From contig JABGQM010000009.1 in NCBI GenBank assembly GCA_018648805.1, positions 1 through 64,000 on the forward strand: DNA of 64,000 bases. Direction: 5' to 3'. Below are positions 1-8,513 of the stretch, in pieces. The notes beneath the pieces are model-generated. The model was not told where the DNA came from. It did not search any database and worked only from the letters and a program-made list of their open reading frames with translations. The translations under genes and the position numbers were made by a program. Position 1 is the stretch's first letter; each line of letters starts with the position of its first letter. Source of the stretch: Verrucomicrobiota bacterium. Lineage in GTDB: Bacteria; Verrucomicrobiota; Kiritimatiellia; UBA8416; JABMPJ01.

Positions 1-204
1 AAAACCGATGCGCCGAAAACTGCGAAAATAACCGCGATTTAGCCGTTTTCAAATGACCATTTGAGAAACTTGGGCTAACGCTTGCCCGCGCATAAGTGGT
101 GATGATTCAGACCGTGTGACGGAAGTACTGCTGTTGAGTGAGGGGCCTGCAGGCAAGGGCATCGGCGAGCGACAGCGAGTTGATGCCATGATGGGAGACA
201 TCAC

Positions 205-1098
205 ATGAAGAGCTACATGAAGCCGGCGGAGCACCAGGCGGCCGTGCAGCGGGCCTTGGCGCTGGGGCGCAGCGGTGCTCCTGGTGCGTTGCCGGAGCTG
301 GCCGAGCTTGCGCGCCTGCCCTCCAACGAAGTGCAGCGCCTATCGGCCTCGGCCATCGGGAAACTGGCTGAGTTCGGGGCGGACGCCGAGGCGGCCGTGG
401 CGGTGTTGGGGCCGTTGGCTGTTCAGGGACGGCACCCCCAGACGCAGCAGTATGCCATCCGTGCACTCAAGAAGTGTGGTGCCGCCGCTCAGGCGCATGT
501 TCAGGACCTACGCGACATGGCACGCAACCCGGCGAACAAGGCTTATGTGCGTGCCGCTGCCACGATAGCGGCGGATGCCATTGAGGTGGCCGTAGTAGAT
601 GCCCGTGCCGGTGGCAAGCACCGCTGCCAACGCTGCAACGCAGCCGTGACAAGCGAAGAGCATGCGCGTGCACATGAAAACTTTCAGCGTATCTTCTGCG
701 ACCGCTGCTTTGATGAAGTCTTTTTGGTGCGGCGTAACTTTGAGATGCAGGTGGAGCTCAACAAGACCGTTGAGGCCCGCGATGGGACGCTGGTGCAGTC
801 GCGTGGGGAGAAACGCATTGCCGAGTGGTTGGACAGCCACGGGGTGGATTACCGCTACGACACGAAGTATCGCATCATCGCCGAATTCCAGATACGCCCG
901 GACTTCTATCTGCCCGAGTTGGATGTCTATATCGAATATTGGGGCCTCGACACGCCCAAGTACAAGATGAGCATGTACAAGAAACAGATGCTGTATCAGC
1001 AAGAGGGCAAGAAGCTCATTTCGGTGTACCCCAAGGATCTTCCGAGGCTGGATCCGTTGTTGAAGGCGAAGCTGCGTCTGTGCGGTTTTGCTCCCTGA
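205..1098 (+). CDS. HEAT-repeat / zinc-ribbon / PD-(D/E)XK nuclease-like protein
   Basis: The 297-residue protein has three parts. Residues 10-130 are alanine/leucine-rich helices with the look of HEAT repeats. Residues 141-168 hold two Cys pairs (C141-x2-C144 and C165-x2-C168), a probable zinc ribbon. Residues 198-285 resemble the small nuclease domain found in DUF559/DUF2726-type proteins and at the end of some helicases: GEKRIAEWL, then RPDFYLPE with Asp233, then YIEYWG with Glu244, then lysines at 253 and 260. There is no signal peptide, so it should be cytoplasmic. ATG 205 is preceded by a GGGAG ribosome site. The usual E-x-K is replaced by E-x-W-G, so nuclease activity is inferred from the fold pattern only. 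The job of this fusion is unknown to me. Confidence 0.8.
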   Translation: MKSYMKPAEHQAAVQRALALGRSGAPGALPELAELARLPSNEVQRLSASAIGKLAEFGADAEAAVAVLGPLAVQGRHPQTQQYAIRALKKCGAAAQAHVQDLRDMARNPANKAYVRAAATIAADAIEVAVVDARAGGKHRCQRCNAAVTSEEHARAHENFQRIFCDRCFDEVFLVRRNFEMQVELNKTVEARDGTLVQSRGEKRIAEWLDSHGVDYRYDTKYRIIAEFQIRPDFYLPELDVYIEYWGLDTPKYKMSMYKKQMLYQQEGKKLISVYPKDLPRLDPLLKAKLRLCGFAP

Positions 1099-1147
1099 CT
1101 TGACCGTCAGGGCAAGGAACGGCACACTCTGGGTTTTGGAGAATCTT

Positions 1148-1396
1148 ATGCCGATTTATGAATACCGATGTGAGGCGTGCGGGCATGCCTTTGAGCACTT
1201 GGCGCGGACGCTCTCTGATGTGGCCGCGGCCTGTCCGGAGTGTGGGGCGGCCAAGCCCGCCAAGCAGCTCTCAGCCTTCAGCACGACCGACAGCAGCACG
1301 GCCTTGCCCTGCGCAGGCGGGGCCTGTCCCGCAGCAGGATGCGGCGGGGGCGCTATGCCCGCGTCGCCGTGTGCCGGTGGCGGCTGTCCACTCTAA
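1148..1396 (+). CDS. FmdB-family zinc-ribbon regulatory protein
   Basis: Small protein (82 residues) beginning MPIYEYRCEACGHAFE, the typical start of FmdB/CxxC zinc-ribbon proteins. The second pair is ACPECG, giving C-x2-C...C-x2-C. The tail is rich in Gly, Ala and Cys (CAGGACP, CAGGGCP), as often seen in this family. Members are short putative regulators of unclear target. I chose ATG 1148 because the family motif starts there. It lies 50 bases after the gene at 205 and could be cotranscribed with it. Confidence 0.85.
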   Translation: MPIYEYRCEACGHAFEHLARTLSDVAAACPECGAAKPAKQLSAFSTTDSSTALPCAGGACPAAGCGGGAMPASPCAGGGCPL

Positions 1397-1498
1397 CACG
1401 ATGTGCCTCTGGCGGGGCATTCAGAAGTTGCGTCCCGGTTAAAGACGCTATATACGTACAGGATTCACATGTTTTGTATTGTGCGATAGAGGATCTTG

Positions 1499-4400
1499 AT
1501 GATGAAACGTCTGGCGTTGACCAATTTTAGTCTGCGGTTTCCATGGGTCGTGCTGCTTGTGGTCGTGGCGATGGTGGTGGGACTGGGATCGCAGTTTCCC
1601 AAGGTGGCCTTCGATAACGATCCTGAGAACATGCTCGCCGAAGACGAGGCGGTGCGCGTCTTTCACCACAAAGTGAAAGAGACCTTCAGTCTCTACGACT
1701 TTGTCATCGTGGGCATTGTCAACGAGCGCCATCCACAGGGCATCTTCAATGCGGCCACGCTGCAGCGTATCGACACGCTGACCCATCAGCTCCTCAGTCT
1801 GCAGGCGGGGCCTGACGGGGTGCCACAGGTGGTCGATGCGGCTGGAGTTGCAACGCCGCTTGACCTGGTGCCCAGGAGTGGTTTCGCGCGCGCCCTGAAC
1901 GTGGCTTTTCAGCATGATCCGCATCACCTCTTCGACGACGAGGGGGGCAGCGCGATTATCGGACGTGAGCTGATCGCACCGAGTGTGGTCGACAATATCA
2001 AGCAGGCCGAGTTTGGGTCGCTCAAGCTCGAGTACCTGATGGAGCATGTGCCGCAGACGGATGCCGAGGCGCTGGTGGTGCGTGACGATGCGATGGGGAA
2101 TCCGCTTTACAAAGGGACGCTCGTGGCCGAAGACGGCAAGGCGATCTGCATCTACATTCCGATCAAGGAGAAGACCTTCAGCTACAACGTGGCCAACGTG
2201 GTGCGCGAGCTGACGAAAGGGTGGGGGACGGAAGATGAGGTGCACATCACAGGACTGCCCGTGGCTGAGGATACCTTCGGGGTAGAGATGCTGGTGCAGA
2301 TGGCCACCTCGGCCCCGCTGGCGGGCGTGGCGATCTTCCTGCTCTTGCTCCTCTTCTTCCGGCGCGTTTCGCTGATTATCGCACCGATGCTGGTGGCGCT
2401 GGTTAGCGTGGTCTGCACGATGGGGCTTCTGATCGGCCTCGGCTTTGACGTGCACATCATGAGTTCAATGATCGCGATCTTCCTGATGCCGATTGCGGTG
2501 GCGGATGCGGTGCACATCCTGAGTGAGTTCTTTGATGCCTACCGGGAGTTCGGCGATAAGAAGAAGACCTTGCAGCACGTGGTGGGGCATCTCTTCAGAC
2601 CCATGCTCTACACCAGCCTGACCACGATTGCCGGGTTCGCCTCGCTGGCGACCACCCCCATCCCGCCGGTGCGGGTGTTCGGTCTGCACGTGGCCTTCGG
2701 CGTGGCCCTGGCCTGGCTGCTCACGATGACATTTGTGCCGGCCTTCATAACGCTCTTTATCTCAAACAAGAGTCTGGCACGGCTCTGCGCGGCGCCGGGT
2801 GATGCGGACGCGGCGCCACAGGGGTGGCTCGACCGTTTTCTGCGCGCTCTGGGCGGGCTGACCTACCGACGTGCACGGCTGATTATCGGGATTGCGCTGG
2901 CGGTGATCGCCTTCTCAGTGGTGGGGGTCAGCCGGATTCAGGTGAACGACAACCCGGTCAAGTGGTTCACCACGCGGCACCCCATCCGCGTGGCCGATCG
3001 CGTACTGAACGACCATTTTGGCGGCACCTACACGGCCTACCTGACCTTGGAGGCGGATCCGAATGCGACGCTGACCTGTCGCGACATGGCGGAAGCCATT
3101 CGGACCCGGGCGCGTGCGCGCTATGACCGGGTGTTGCCGCAGCCTTTGCAAGCGTTTGTGGCTGAGGTCGATCGGCTTGAGGAGAAACTCTGCAATACGG
3201 AGACATGTTCACCGACCGACTGCTTCACCAAGCTGACCGAGGCGGCGCGTGAGATCGACGGTCGAGCCCTGGCCGCGTGGGAGAGGCTTGCCGACGAGAT
3301 CAACTACCTTGAGCCGGAGGGACTGACGCATGCCGCCCTGCTGGCGGCGGTGGCCAAGCTCGAAGGCCTCGAGTCCGCCTCGCGGGAGCGCTTCCTTGAG
3401 GATATGACGGCCTACCGTGAGCTGACCGGCGAGGCACTGATGGATGAGGCCCTGGCGCTGTGCGACCACTATTTGGCGCTTTCGTTTGAGGAGTTCGTGG
3501 GGCAGATGACGACCGAGCTGACGGCCCCGGCATTCAAGCGGCCGATCGTGCTGAACTATCTGCAGGAGTTGCAGCGGCATATCGATGGCATTGCGGTGGT
3601 GGGCAAGACCTCGTCGGCGATTGATGCCCTTAAGAAGGCGGCCTACGAGCTGCGCTACCAGGCTTCGCCGGTGGAACTCTCGGATGAGGAAGCCGCCCGA
3701 CTGCAGGCACGTAACGACGCCTTCTTTGCGATACCCGACGAGGCCGCCGCGGTGGGGCAGGTCTTTATTCAACTTGAGGGGATGAAGAAACGCGACGCCC
3801 TCTTTCACCTGGTGACCAAGAACTACCAGGAGGCCAACATCTGGGTGCAGTTGACCAGTGGCGACAACCGCGACATGCAGGCCGTGGTCGAGCAGGTGGA
3901 GCGTTACATGGCGGCCCATCCGCCGCCACTGCAGCTCGATGTCGGCTGGGCCGGGCTGACCTATCTCAACGTGGTGTGGCAGGATAAGATGGTACGCGGC
4001 ATGTTTTCGTCGCTGGTGAGCAGCTTCGTGGTGGTGCTGGTGATGATGATGGTGCTCTTCCGTTCGCCGCTTTTCGGATTGCTGGCCATGGCGCCGCTGT
4101 CGCTGACGATTCTCTTTATCTATGGCCTGATCGGCTGGATGGGTAAGGATTACGATATGCCGGTGGCGGTCCTATCTTCGCTCACGCTGGGCCTCAGTGT
4201 CGACTTTGCGATACACTTCCTGGAGCGGGCGCGTGAGGAGTTCAAGCTGGCCGGAAGCTGGCAGAAAAGCTGTGGGCCGATGTTCAGTGAGCCGGCCAAG
4301 GCGATCAGTCGCAATGCGATTACGATATCGATAGGCTTCACGCCGCTGTTGATTGCACCGCTGTTGCCCTACCGCACGGTTGGATTCTTCCTGGCAACGA

Positions 4401-4540
4401 TCATGGCCGTATCGTGGATGGCGACCTTGCTGGTGTTGCCGGCGCTGTTGACGCTGCTTCAGAAGTGGGTGTTCAGGGATGTTGCGGGGGATAATTCACC
4501 GCAAGAGATCACAAAGAACGCAAAGAAAGAGGGGGCATAA
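1499..4540 (+). CDS. RND/MMPL-family exporter
   Basis: Inner-membrane transporter of about 1013 residues with RND/MMPL architecture (COG1033 type). It has an N-terminal membrane helix (residues 12-32), a periplasmic loop, a helix bundle (about 265-400), a second very large and partly helical periplasmic domain (about 470-800), and a second bundle (about 815-985). Such proteins export lipids or other hydrophobic compounds using the proton gradient. Possible starts are TTG 1496, ATG 1499 and ATG 1502. AGAGG at 1488-1492 fits either ATG. The stop overlaps the next start (TAATG at 4538), so translation is coupled to the LolA-like gene. The substrate is not evident. Confidence 0.88.
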   Translation: MMKRLALTNFSLRFPWVVLLVVVAMVVGLGSQFPKVAFDNDPENMLAEDEAVRVFHHKVKETFSLYDFVIVGIVNERHPQGIFNAATLQRIDTLTHQLLSLQAGPDGVPQVVDAAGVATPLDLVPRSGFARALNVAFQHDPHHLFDDEGGSAIIGRELIAPSVVDNIKQAEFGSLKLEYLMEHVPQTDAEALVVRDDAMGNPLYKGTLVAEDGKAICIYIPIKEKTFSYNVANVVRELTKGWGTEDEVHITGLPVAEDTFGVEMLVQMATSAPLAGVAIFLLLLLFFRRVSLIIAPMLVALVSVVCTMGLLIGLGFDVHIMSSMIAIFLMPIAVADAVHILSEFFDAYREFGDKKKTLQHVVGHLFRPMLYTSLTTIAGFASLATTPIPPVRVFGLHVAFGVALAWLLTMTFVPAFITLFISNKSLARLCAAPGDADAAPQGWLDRFLRALGGLTYRRARLIIGIALAVIAFSVVGVSRIQVNDNPVKWFTTRHPIRVADRVLNDHFGGTYTAYLTLEADPNATLTCRDMAEAIRTRARARYDRVLPQPLQAFVAEVDRLEEKLCNTETCSPTDCFTKLTEAAREIDGRALAAWERLADEINYLEPEGLTHAALLAAVAKLEGLESASRERFLEDMTAYRELTGEALMDEALALCDHYLALSFEEFVGQMTTELTAPAFKRPIVLNYLQELQRHIDGIAVVGKTSSAIDALKKAAYELRYQASPVELSDEEAARLQARNDAFFAIPDEAAAVGQVFIQLEGMKKRDALFHLVTKNYQEANIWVQLTSGDNRDMQAVVEQVERYMAAHPPPLQLDVGWAGLTYLNVVWQDKMVRGMFSSLVSSFVVVLVMMMVLFRSPLFGLLAMAPLSLTILFIYGLIGWMGKDYDMPVAVLSSLTLGLSVDFAIHFLERAREEFKLAGSWQKSCGPMFSEPAKAISRNAITISIGFTPLLIAPLLPYRTVGFFLATIMAVSWMATLLVLPALLTLLQKWVFRDVAGDNSPQEITKNAKKEGA

Positions 4541-5319
4541 TGTCGATGCGAACGCTATTGCTTGCCGGATGCCTAGTGGCGTGCCTGGCCGTTTCATCCG
4601 TGGCCGAAGAGCTGAGTGCAGATGCCATTGTGGCCAAGGCCAACCTTGCCTCGTACTACGCGGGCAAGGATGGGACGGCCAAGGTCAGGATGGAGCTCTC
4701 GGACGGACGAACGCGGGAGTTCGCCATTTTGCGGCGCAATGCGGATGCCGGGCTGGACCAGAGGTTCTATGTCTATTTCACGGCCCCGGCGGATGTGCGC
4801 AAGATGGCCTACCTGGTGCATAAGAAGCCGGGCGGCAACGACGACCGCTGGCTCTTTCTACCGGCCCTCAACCTTGTGAAACGGATCGCGCCGGGCGACA
4901 AGCGGACCAGTTTTGTGGGGTCGGACTTTCTCTACGAAGATGTTTCGGGCCGCAGCCTGGCGGAGGATACGCACGAGCTAGTTGAGACGACCGATAGCCA
5001 GTACGTGATCAAGAATACGCCCAAGGCACCCGCGACGGTGGAATTCGCCTCCTACACGGTGTGGATCGACAAGGTGTCCTTCCTGCCACGCAAGGCGGAG
5101 TATTTCGACAAGCGGGGCACCCTCTATCGCCGTGTGGCGGCCACGAAGGTCGAGACGGTGGACGGACATCCGACCGTCATGGAATCGACCGTCGAAGATC
5201 TGATTGCGGGCAGCAAGACGGTCAACCGCTTCACGAAGGTGGCGTATGATATCGGCCTGAAAGACCGGCTCTTTACCGAGCGTTTCCTGCGTCGTCCGCC
5301 GCGGGAGGTGACGCGGTGA
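4540..5319 (+). CDS. LolA-like outer-membrane lipoprotein-sorting domain protein
   Basis: Periplasmic protein of 259 residues with a clear signal peptide ending near SSVAEE (residue 23). The rest matches the LolA-like family that is usually encoded beside MMPL/RND exporters: a concave beta-sheet with repeated motifs such as DDRWLFLPAL, TSFVGSDFLYEDV and FLPRKAEYFDKRG. By analogy it would carry a lipophilic cargo from the exporter across the periplasm. It overlaps the exporter by 1 base and the following barrel gene by 4 bases, so the three are almost certainly one operon. It is not the housekeeping LolA. Confidence 0.85.
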   Translation: MSMRTLLLAGCLVACLAVSSVAEELSADAIVAKANLASYYAGKDGTAKVRMELSDGRTREFAILRRNADAGLDQRFYVYFTAPADVRKMAYLVHKKPGGNDDRWLFLPALNLVKRIAPGDKRTSFVGSDFLYEDVSGRSLAEDTHELVETTDSQYVIKNTPKAPATVEFASYTVWIDKVSFLPRKAEYFDKRGTLYRRVAATKVETVDGHPTVMESTVEDLIAGSKTVNRFTKVAYDIGLKDRLFTERFLRRPPREVTR

Positions 5320-6620
5320 GAGACGGTGTGTGGGTGCGTGGGTGTGTGGGTGCGTGGGTGCTTCTGGCGCTGGTGCTGCCCGGATCGGCGGGATGGTTCG
5401 AGGATGCCGACATCGGGCTGCACGGCTTCGGGGAGTATCGCTATGGAGAGCGACTGGAGACGCAGGACCTGGAAGATGACCGGGCGCTGAACGAACTGCG
5501 CGTGCAGGGCGATGCGGCTTGGTATCACGACCTGTTTACGGCGCAGCTTAAGGCCGACCTGCTGTTCGATGAGGTGGCGCGGGAGCGTGAGGATGTTGAC
5601 CTCGAAACGGGCGCGGGCTGGTTCGATCTGCGCCAGGCCAACCTGCTGGCCTCACCGCTGAGCTGGATGGACCTCAAGGTGGGGCGACAGGTGCTCACCT
5701 GGGGCACCGGCGATCTGGTGTTTATCAACGACCTCTTTCCCAAGGATTGGCAGTCGTTTTTCCTGGGGCGGGACGATGAGTATCTCAAGGCCCCTTCGGA
5801 CGCATTCTTCGTGAGTCTTTTCCCGGATGTGGTCAATATCGATATCGCCTATACGCCCCGCTTCGATGCCGACCGTCACATTACCGGCGAGCGGTTGTCG
5901 TATTGGAATGGCCAGGCGGTGGTGGGGCAGAACTCGGTTTTGGTGACGGAGCGGCCGGACGGCTGGTTTGAAGACGATGAGCTGGCCGTGCGGGCCTATC
6001 GCAGCGTGGGGGCGTTTGAGCTGGCCCTGTATGGCTACCATGGCTACTGGAAGAGTCCGGGTGGCATGGATGCCGCAACGGGTCAGTGGACCTTTCCCAG
6101 GTTGGCGGTATACGGCGCGAGTGCACGCGGGCCGCTGGGCAACGGCATCGCACATGCCGAGGCGGGCTACTACGATTCGCTCGACGACCGCGACGGGGAT
6201 GACCCCTTTGTCAACAACAGCGAGGCACGCCTATTGGTGGGGTATGAACGCGAAATCGCGGCCGACCTGACGCTGGGGGTGCAGTATTATCTCGAGCGGA
6301 TGCTCGATTATGAGGACCACATGGCTGCCCTGGAGGCGATGATGGCGCCGACGGCCACCGCGCGCGAAGAAGACCGGCATACGCTGACGCTGCGTCTGAC
6401 CTGGCTGACATTCAATCAGAACCTGGTGGTGAGCTGTTTCGTTCGCTACTCACCGTCGGATGAAGACGGCTACGTGAAGCCCGTGGCAACCTACAAGCTC
6501 TCCGACCGCTGGCAGGCTACACTGGGCGGTAACATCTTCTTCGGGGATGAACCGCATACCTTCTTGAGTCAGTTCAAAGATAACAATAACCTGAATGGAT
6601 CGGTGCGATTCAGTTTTTAG
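5316..6620 (+). CDS. outer-membrane beta-barrel protein (DUF1302-like), third gene of the RND operon
   Basis: Protein of 434 residues with an N-terminal hydrophobic signal (cleavage near GSAGWF), then alternating amphipathic strands and a C-terminal Phe (NGSVRFSF), typical of an outer-membrane barrel. The pattern KVGRQVLTWGTGDLVFINDLFP is like DUF1302-type barrels found with MMPL exporters. The GTG start overlaps the previous stop as GTGA. It probably completes an inner membrane, periplasm and outer membrane export route. The first codons contain two perfect copies of a 16-bp unit, so the true N-terminus and its stability deserve care. Confidence 0.8.
   Translation: MRDGVWVRGCVGAWVLLALVLPGSAGWFEDADIGLHGFGEYRYGERLETQDLEDDRALNELRVQGDAAWYHDLFTAQLKADLLFDEVAREREDVDLETGAGWFDLRQANLLASPLSWMDLKVGRQVLTWGTGDLVFINDLFPKDWQSFFLGRDDEYLKAPSDAFFVSLFPDVVNIDIAYTPRFDADRHITGERLSYWNGQAVVGQNSVLVTERPDGWFEDDELAVRAYRSVGAFELALYGYHGYWKSPGGMDAATGQWTFPRLAVYGASARGPLGNGIAHAEAGYYDSLDDRDGDDPFVNNSEARLLVGYEREIAADLTLGVQYYLERMLDYEDHMAALEAMMAPTATAREEDRHTLTLRLTWLTFNQNLVVSCFVRYSPSDEDGYVKPVATYKLSDRWQATLGGNIFFGDEPHTFLSQFKDNNNLNGSVRFSF
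5326..5357 (+). repeat. two tandem copies of a 16-bp GT-rich unit at the start of a coding region
   Basis: The unit GTGTGTGGGTGCGTGG occurs at 5326-5341 and again at 5342-5357 and is followed by a partial copy. It lies within the first 15 codons of the barrel gene and encodes part of its signal peptide. The unit length is not a multiple of three. Confidence 0.95.
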
Positions 6621-6631
6621 AGAGGATTCAC

Positions 6632-7030
6632 ATGCAGAAAAAGATAGCCGTGAGCTTCCCGGGAGGGAAAAAGGTGGATGCCAGCTTCGAGGGGTGGACG
6701 ATCCATACGGATCAGTCGGTCAAGAATGGCGGCGACAACACGGCACCGAACCCGTTTGACCTGTTCTTTGCTTCGCTGGCGGCCTGTGCCGGTTTCTACG
6801 CGTTGGAGTTCTGTCAGGCGCGTGAACTGAGTACGGAGGGGCTGGCGGTGCAACTCGATGCCGCGCGGGATCCTGCGAAGAAGCTCTTCACGCCGATCAG
6901 GATTGCGATCACGCTACCGCAGGATTTTCCTGACAAGTATCGTAAAGCCATCCTCAAAACGGCCAATCTCTGTACGGTCAAGAAGCACATCATCAACACG
7001 CCCGAGTTTGAGGTGGTGTTGGCCGATTGA
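6632..7030 (+). CDS. OsmC-family peroxidase-like protein
   Basis: Protein of 132 residues with the OsmC/Ohr fold pattern: beta-rich N-terminus, PNPFDLFFASLAACAGFY with the first conserved Cys, and ANLCTVKKHI with the second Cys region. Members reduce organic hydroperoxides with two cysteines, or are YhfA-like proteins of unknown role. It is cytosolic. It follows the RND operon after 11 bases with AGAGGATTC upstream and may be its last gene. The family call is firm but the exact substrate is not. Confidence 0.88.
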   Translation: MQKKIAVSFPGGKKVDASFEGWTIHTDQSVKNGGDNTAPNPFDLFFASLAACAGFYALEFCQARELSTEGLAVQLDAARDPAKKLFTPIRIAITLPQDFPDKYRKAILKTANLCTVKKHIINTPEFEVVLAD

Positions 7031-7038
7031 TAGCCCCC

Positions 7039-7070
7039 ACTGCCTACTGCTCTCTGCTTACTGCTCACTG
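7039..7070. repeat. degenerate ACTGCYTACTGC micro-repeat
   Basis: The stretch 7039-7070 is built from variants of ACTGCCT, ACTGCTC and CTGCTTACTGC. It is intergenic, between the OsmC and maturase genes, and looks like a short simple-repeat element with no coding potential. Confidence 0.6.
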
Positions 7071-7091
7071 AATTTCCGCGTAGCGGAAATT
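7071..7091. repeat. 21-bp inverted repeat (9-bp stem, 3-base loop)
   Basis: AATTTCCGC (7071-7079), loop GTA, then GCGGAAATT (7083-7091) is a perfect hairpin. No T-run follows, so it is not a standard intrinsic terminator. It could be an mRNA end signal for the OsmC gene or a protein-binding palindrome before the maturase gene, which starts 56 bases later. Confidence 0.8.
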
Positions 7092-7146
7092 GCCCCCGAT
7101 CGCTTTTCTTTGCCTCGCGGGCCGCAATAGGGGATAATCCCCTTCC

Positions 7147-8454
7147 ATGAGCACTTTGTCCGCCTCCTCATCCGTCTGTCAGCATCCGGCCCACCTCTTG
7201 GTGAAGCCGGCCGGACCTGACTGCAATCTACGCTGCCAGTACTGCTTCTACCTCGAGAAACACGCCCTCTTTGCCGAGGAGAAGCACTGCCGCATGTCGG
7301 ACGATGTGATCGAGCAGTACGTCCGCACCTACATCGCCTCCCAGCCGACCAAGGAGATTGAGTTTGCCTGGCAGGGCGGCGAGCCGACCCTGATGGGCCT
7401 CGATTTCTTCAAGCGCGTGGTCGCCCTGGAGAAGCACTATGGCGAAGGCCGTACGATCAGCAACAGCTTGCAGACCAACGGCACGCTGCTCGACGACGCG
7501 TGGTGTGAGTTTCTGGCCCGTGAGGGGTTTCTGGTGGGGGTCAGCATGGATGGGCCCGCGGCGATCCATAACCGTTACCGCACCACGGCCGACGGGCGCG
7601 GGACCTGGGACATGGTAGACCGCGGCGTCAAACTGATGCGCAAGCATGGGGTCGAGCACAACGTCCTGGCCTGCGTGACGCGCGAGAGTGCCTACGAGGG
7701 TGTGGAAATCTACCGATTCCTGCGCGACTATGGCTTTGAGTTCCTGCAGTTCATTCCGATCGTGGAACGTCAGCCGGACGACCGGTCGGAGGCGTTGGGG
7801 TTGAATCTGTCGAGTCCGCCGCAGATCAGTGACGACGGCGAGGGGCCGGCGGTGATGCCGTTTACGGTCGAGGCGCAGCAGTACGGACAGTTCCTGATTG
7901 ATATCTTCGAGGAGTGGGTCCGGCGCGATGTCGGCAAGGTCTTCGTCAACCATTTCGACTCTGCCCTGGGGGCCTTCTACGGGATGAACCCATCCCTCTG
8001 CATCTACGCCAAAATGTGTGGCTCATCCCTGGCAATTGAGCATGACGGCACCGTGTATGCATGTGACCATTTCGTCTATCCCGAGTATGCGCGCGGGAAC
8101 ATCATGCGTAACGATATGGCCGGTCTGCTGACCAGCAACCCGCAACAGGCTTTCGGGATGAGCAAGTGGCTGGATCTGCCGGCCTGTTGCAAGGCGTGTG
8201 AGGTGGTGCAGGCCTGTCATGGCGGCTGCCTCAAGCATCGCTTCGCACACTCGGCCGAGGGCGAGCCGGGGTTGAACTATCTCTGTCCCGGCTACAAGCT
8301 CTTTTTCACGCACGTGCGGCCGACCATGCTGAAGATGTGCGAGCTGCTGCGGGCGGAACGACCCGCCGCGGAAATTATGCAGACGTTCCCACGGGCAACG
8401 ACGGCATCCCGGAATCGCGCCAAGCAGCAGCGCAAGAAGAAGCGGCGCCGGTAG
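7147..8454 (+). CDS. anaerobic sulfatase-maturating enzyme (radical SAM, SPASM)
   Basis: Radical SAM enzyme of 435 residues. The 4Fe-4S/SAM motif is C26-x3-C30-x2-C33 (CNLRCQYCF). The SPASM half has the anSME cysteine pattern MCGSSL, VYACDHFVYPEY, PACCKACEVVQACHGGC and NYLCPGY, which binds two auxiliary clusters. Such enzymes oxidise the Cys or Ser of sulfatases to formylglycine in the cytoplasm without oxygen. Both sulfatases in the window (25989 and 47350) carry the Cys-type site it would modify. The end is an unusual Arg/Lys tail (QQRKKKRRR). The gene stands alone and converges with the gene at 8514. Confidence 0.93.
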   Translation: MSTLSASSSVCQHPAHLLVKPAGPDCNLRCQYCFYLEKHALFAEEKHCRMSDDVIEQYVRTYIASQPTKEIEFAWQGGEPTLMGLDFFKRVVALEKHYGEGRTISNSLQTNGTLLDDAWCEFLAREGFLVGVSMDGPAAIHNRYRTTADGRGTWDMVDRGVKLMRKHGVEHNVLACVTRESAYEGVEIYRFLRDYGFEFLQFIPIVERQPDDRSEALGLNLSSPPQISDDGEGPAVMPFTVEAQQYGQFLIDIFEEWVRRDVGKVFVNHFDSALGAFYGMNPSLCIYAKMCGSSLAIEHDGTVYACDHFVYPEYARGNIMRNDMAGLLTSNPQQAFGMSKWLDLPACCKACEVVQACHGGCLKHRFAHSAEGEPGLNYLCPGYKLFFTHVRPTMLKMCELLRAERPAAEIMQTFPRATTASRNRAKQQRKKKRRR

Positions 8455-8474
8455 CGGGGGTGCGCGACCGGCAT

Positions 8475-8501
8475 CTGCCCCTGCCGGGGTGGCAGGGGCA
8501 G
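8475..8501. terminator. strong hairpin between convergent genes
   Basis: CTGCCCCTGCC (8475-8485), loop GGGGT, then GGCAGGGGCAG (8491-8501) is a perfect 11-bp stem. It lies between the convergent stops at 8454 and 8514. There is no T-run on either strand, so it is a transcription end or mRNA-stabilising structure rather than a textbook intrinsic terminator. Confidence 0.6.
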
Positions 8502-8513
8502 GGGATATACGGG

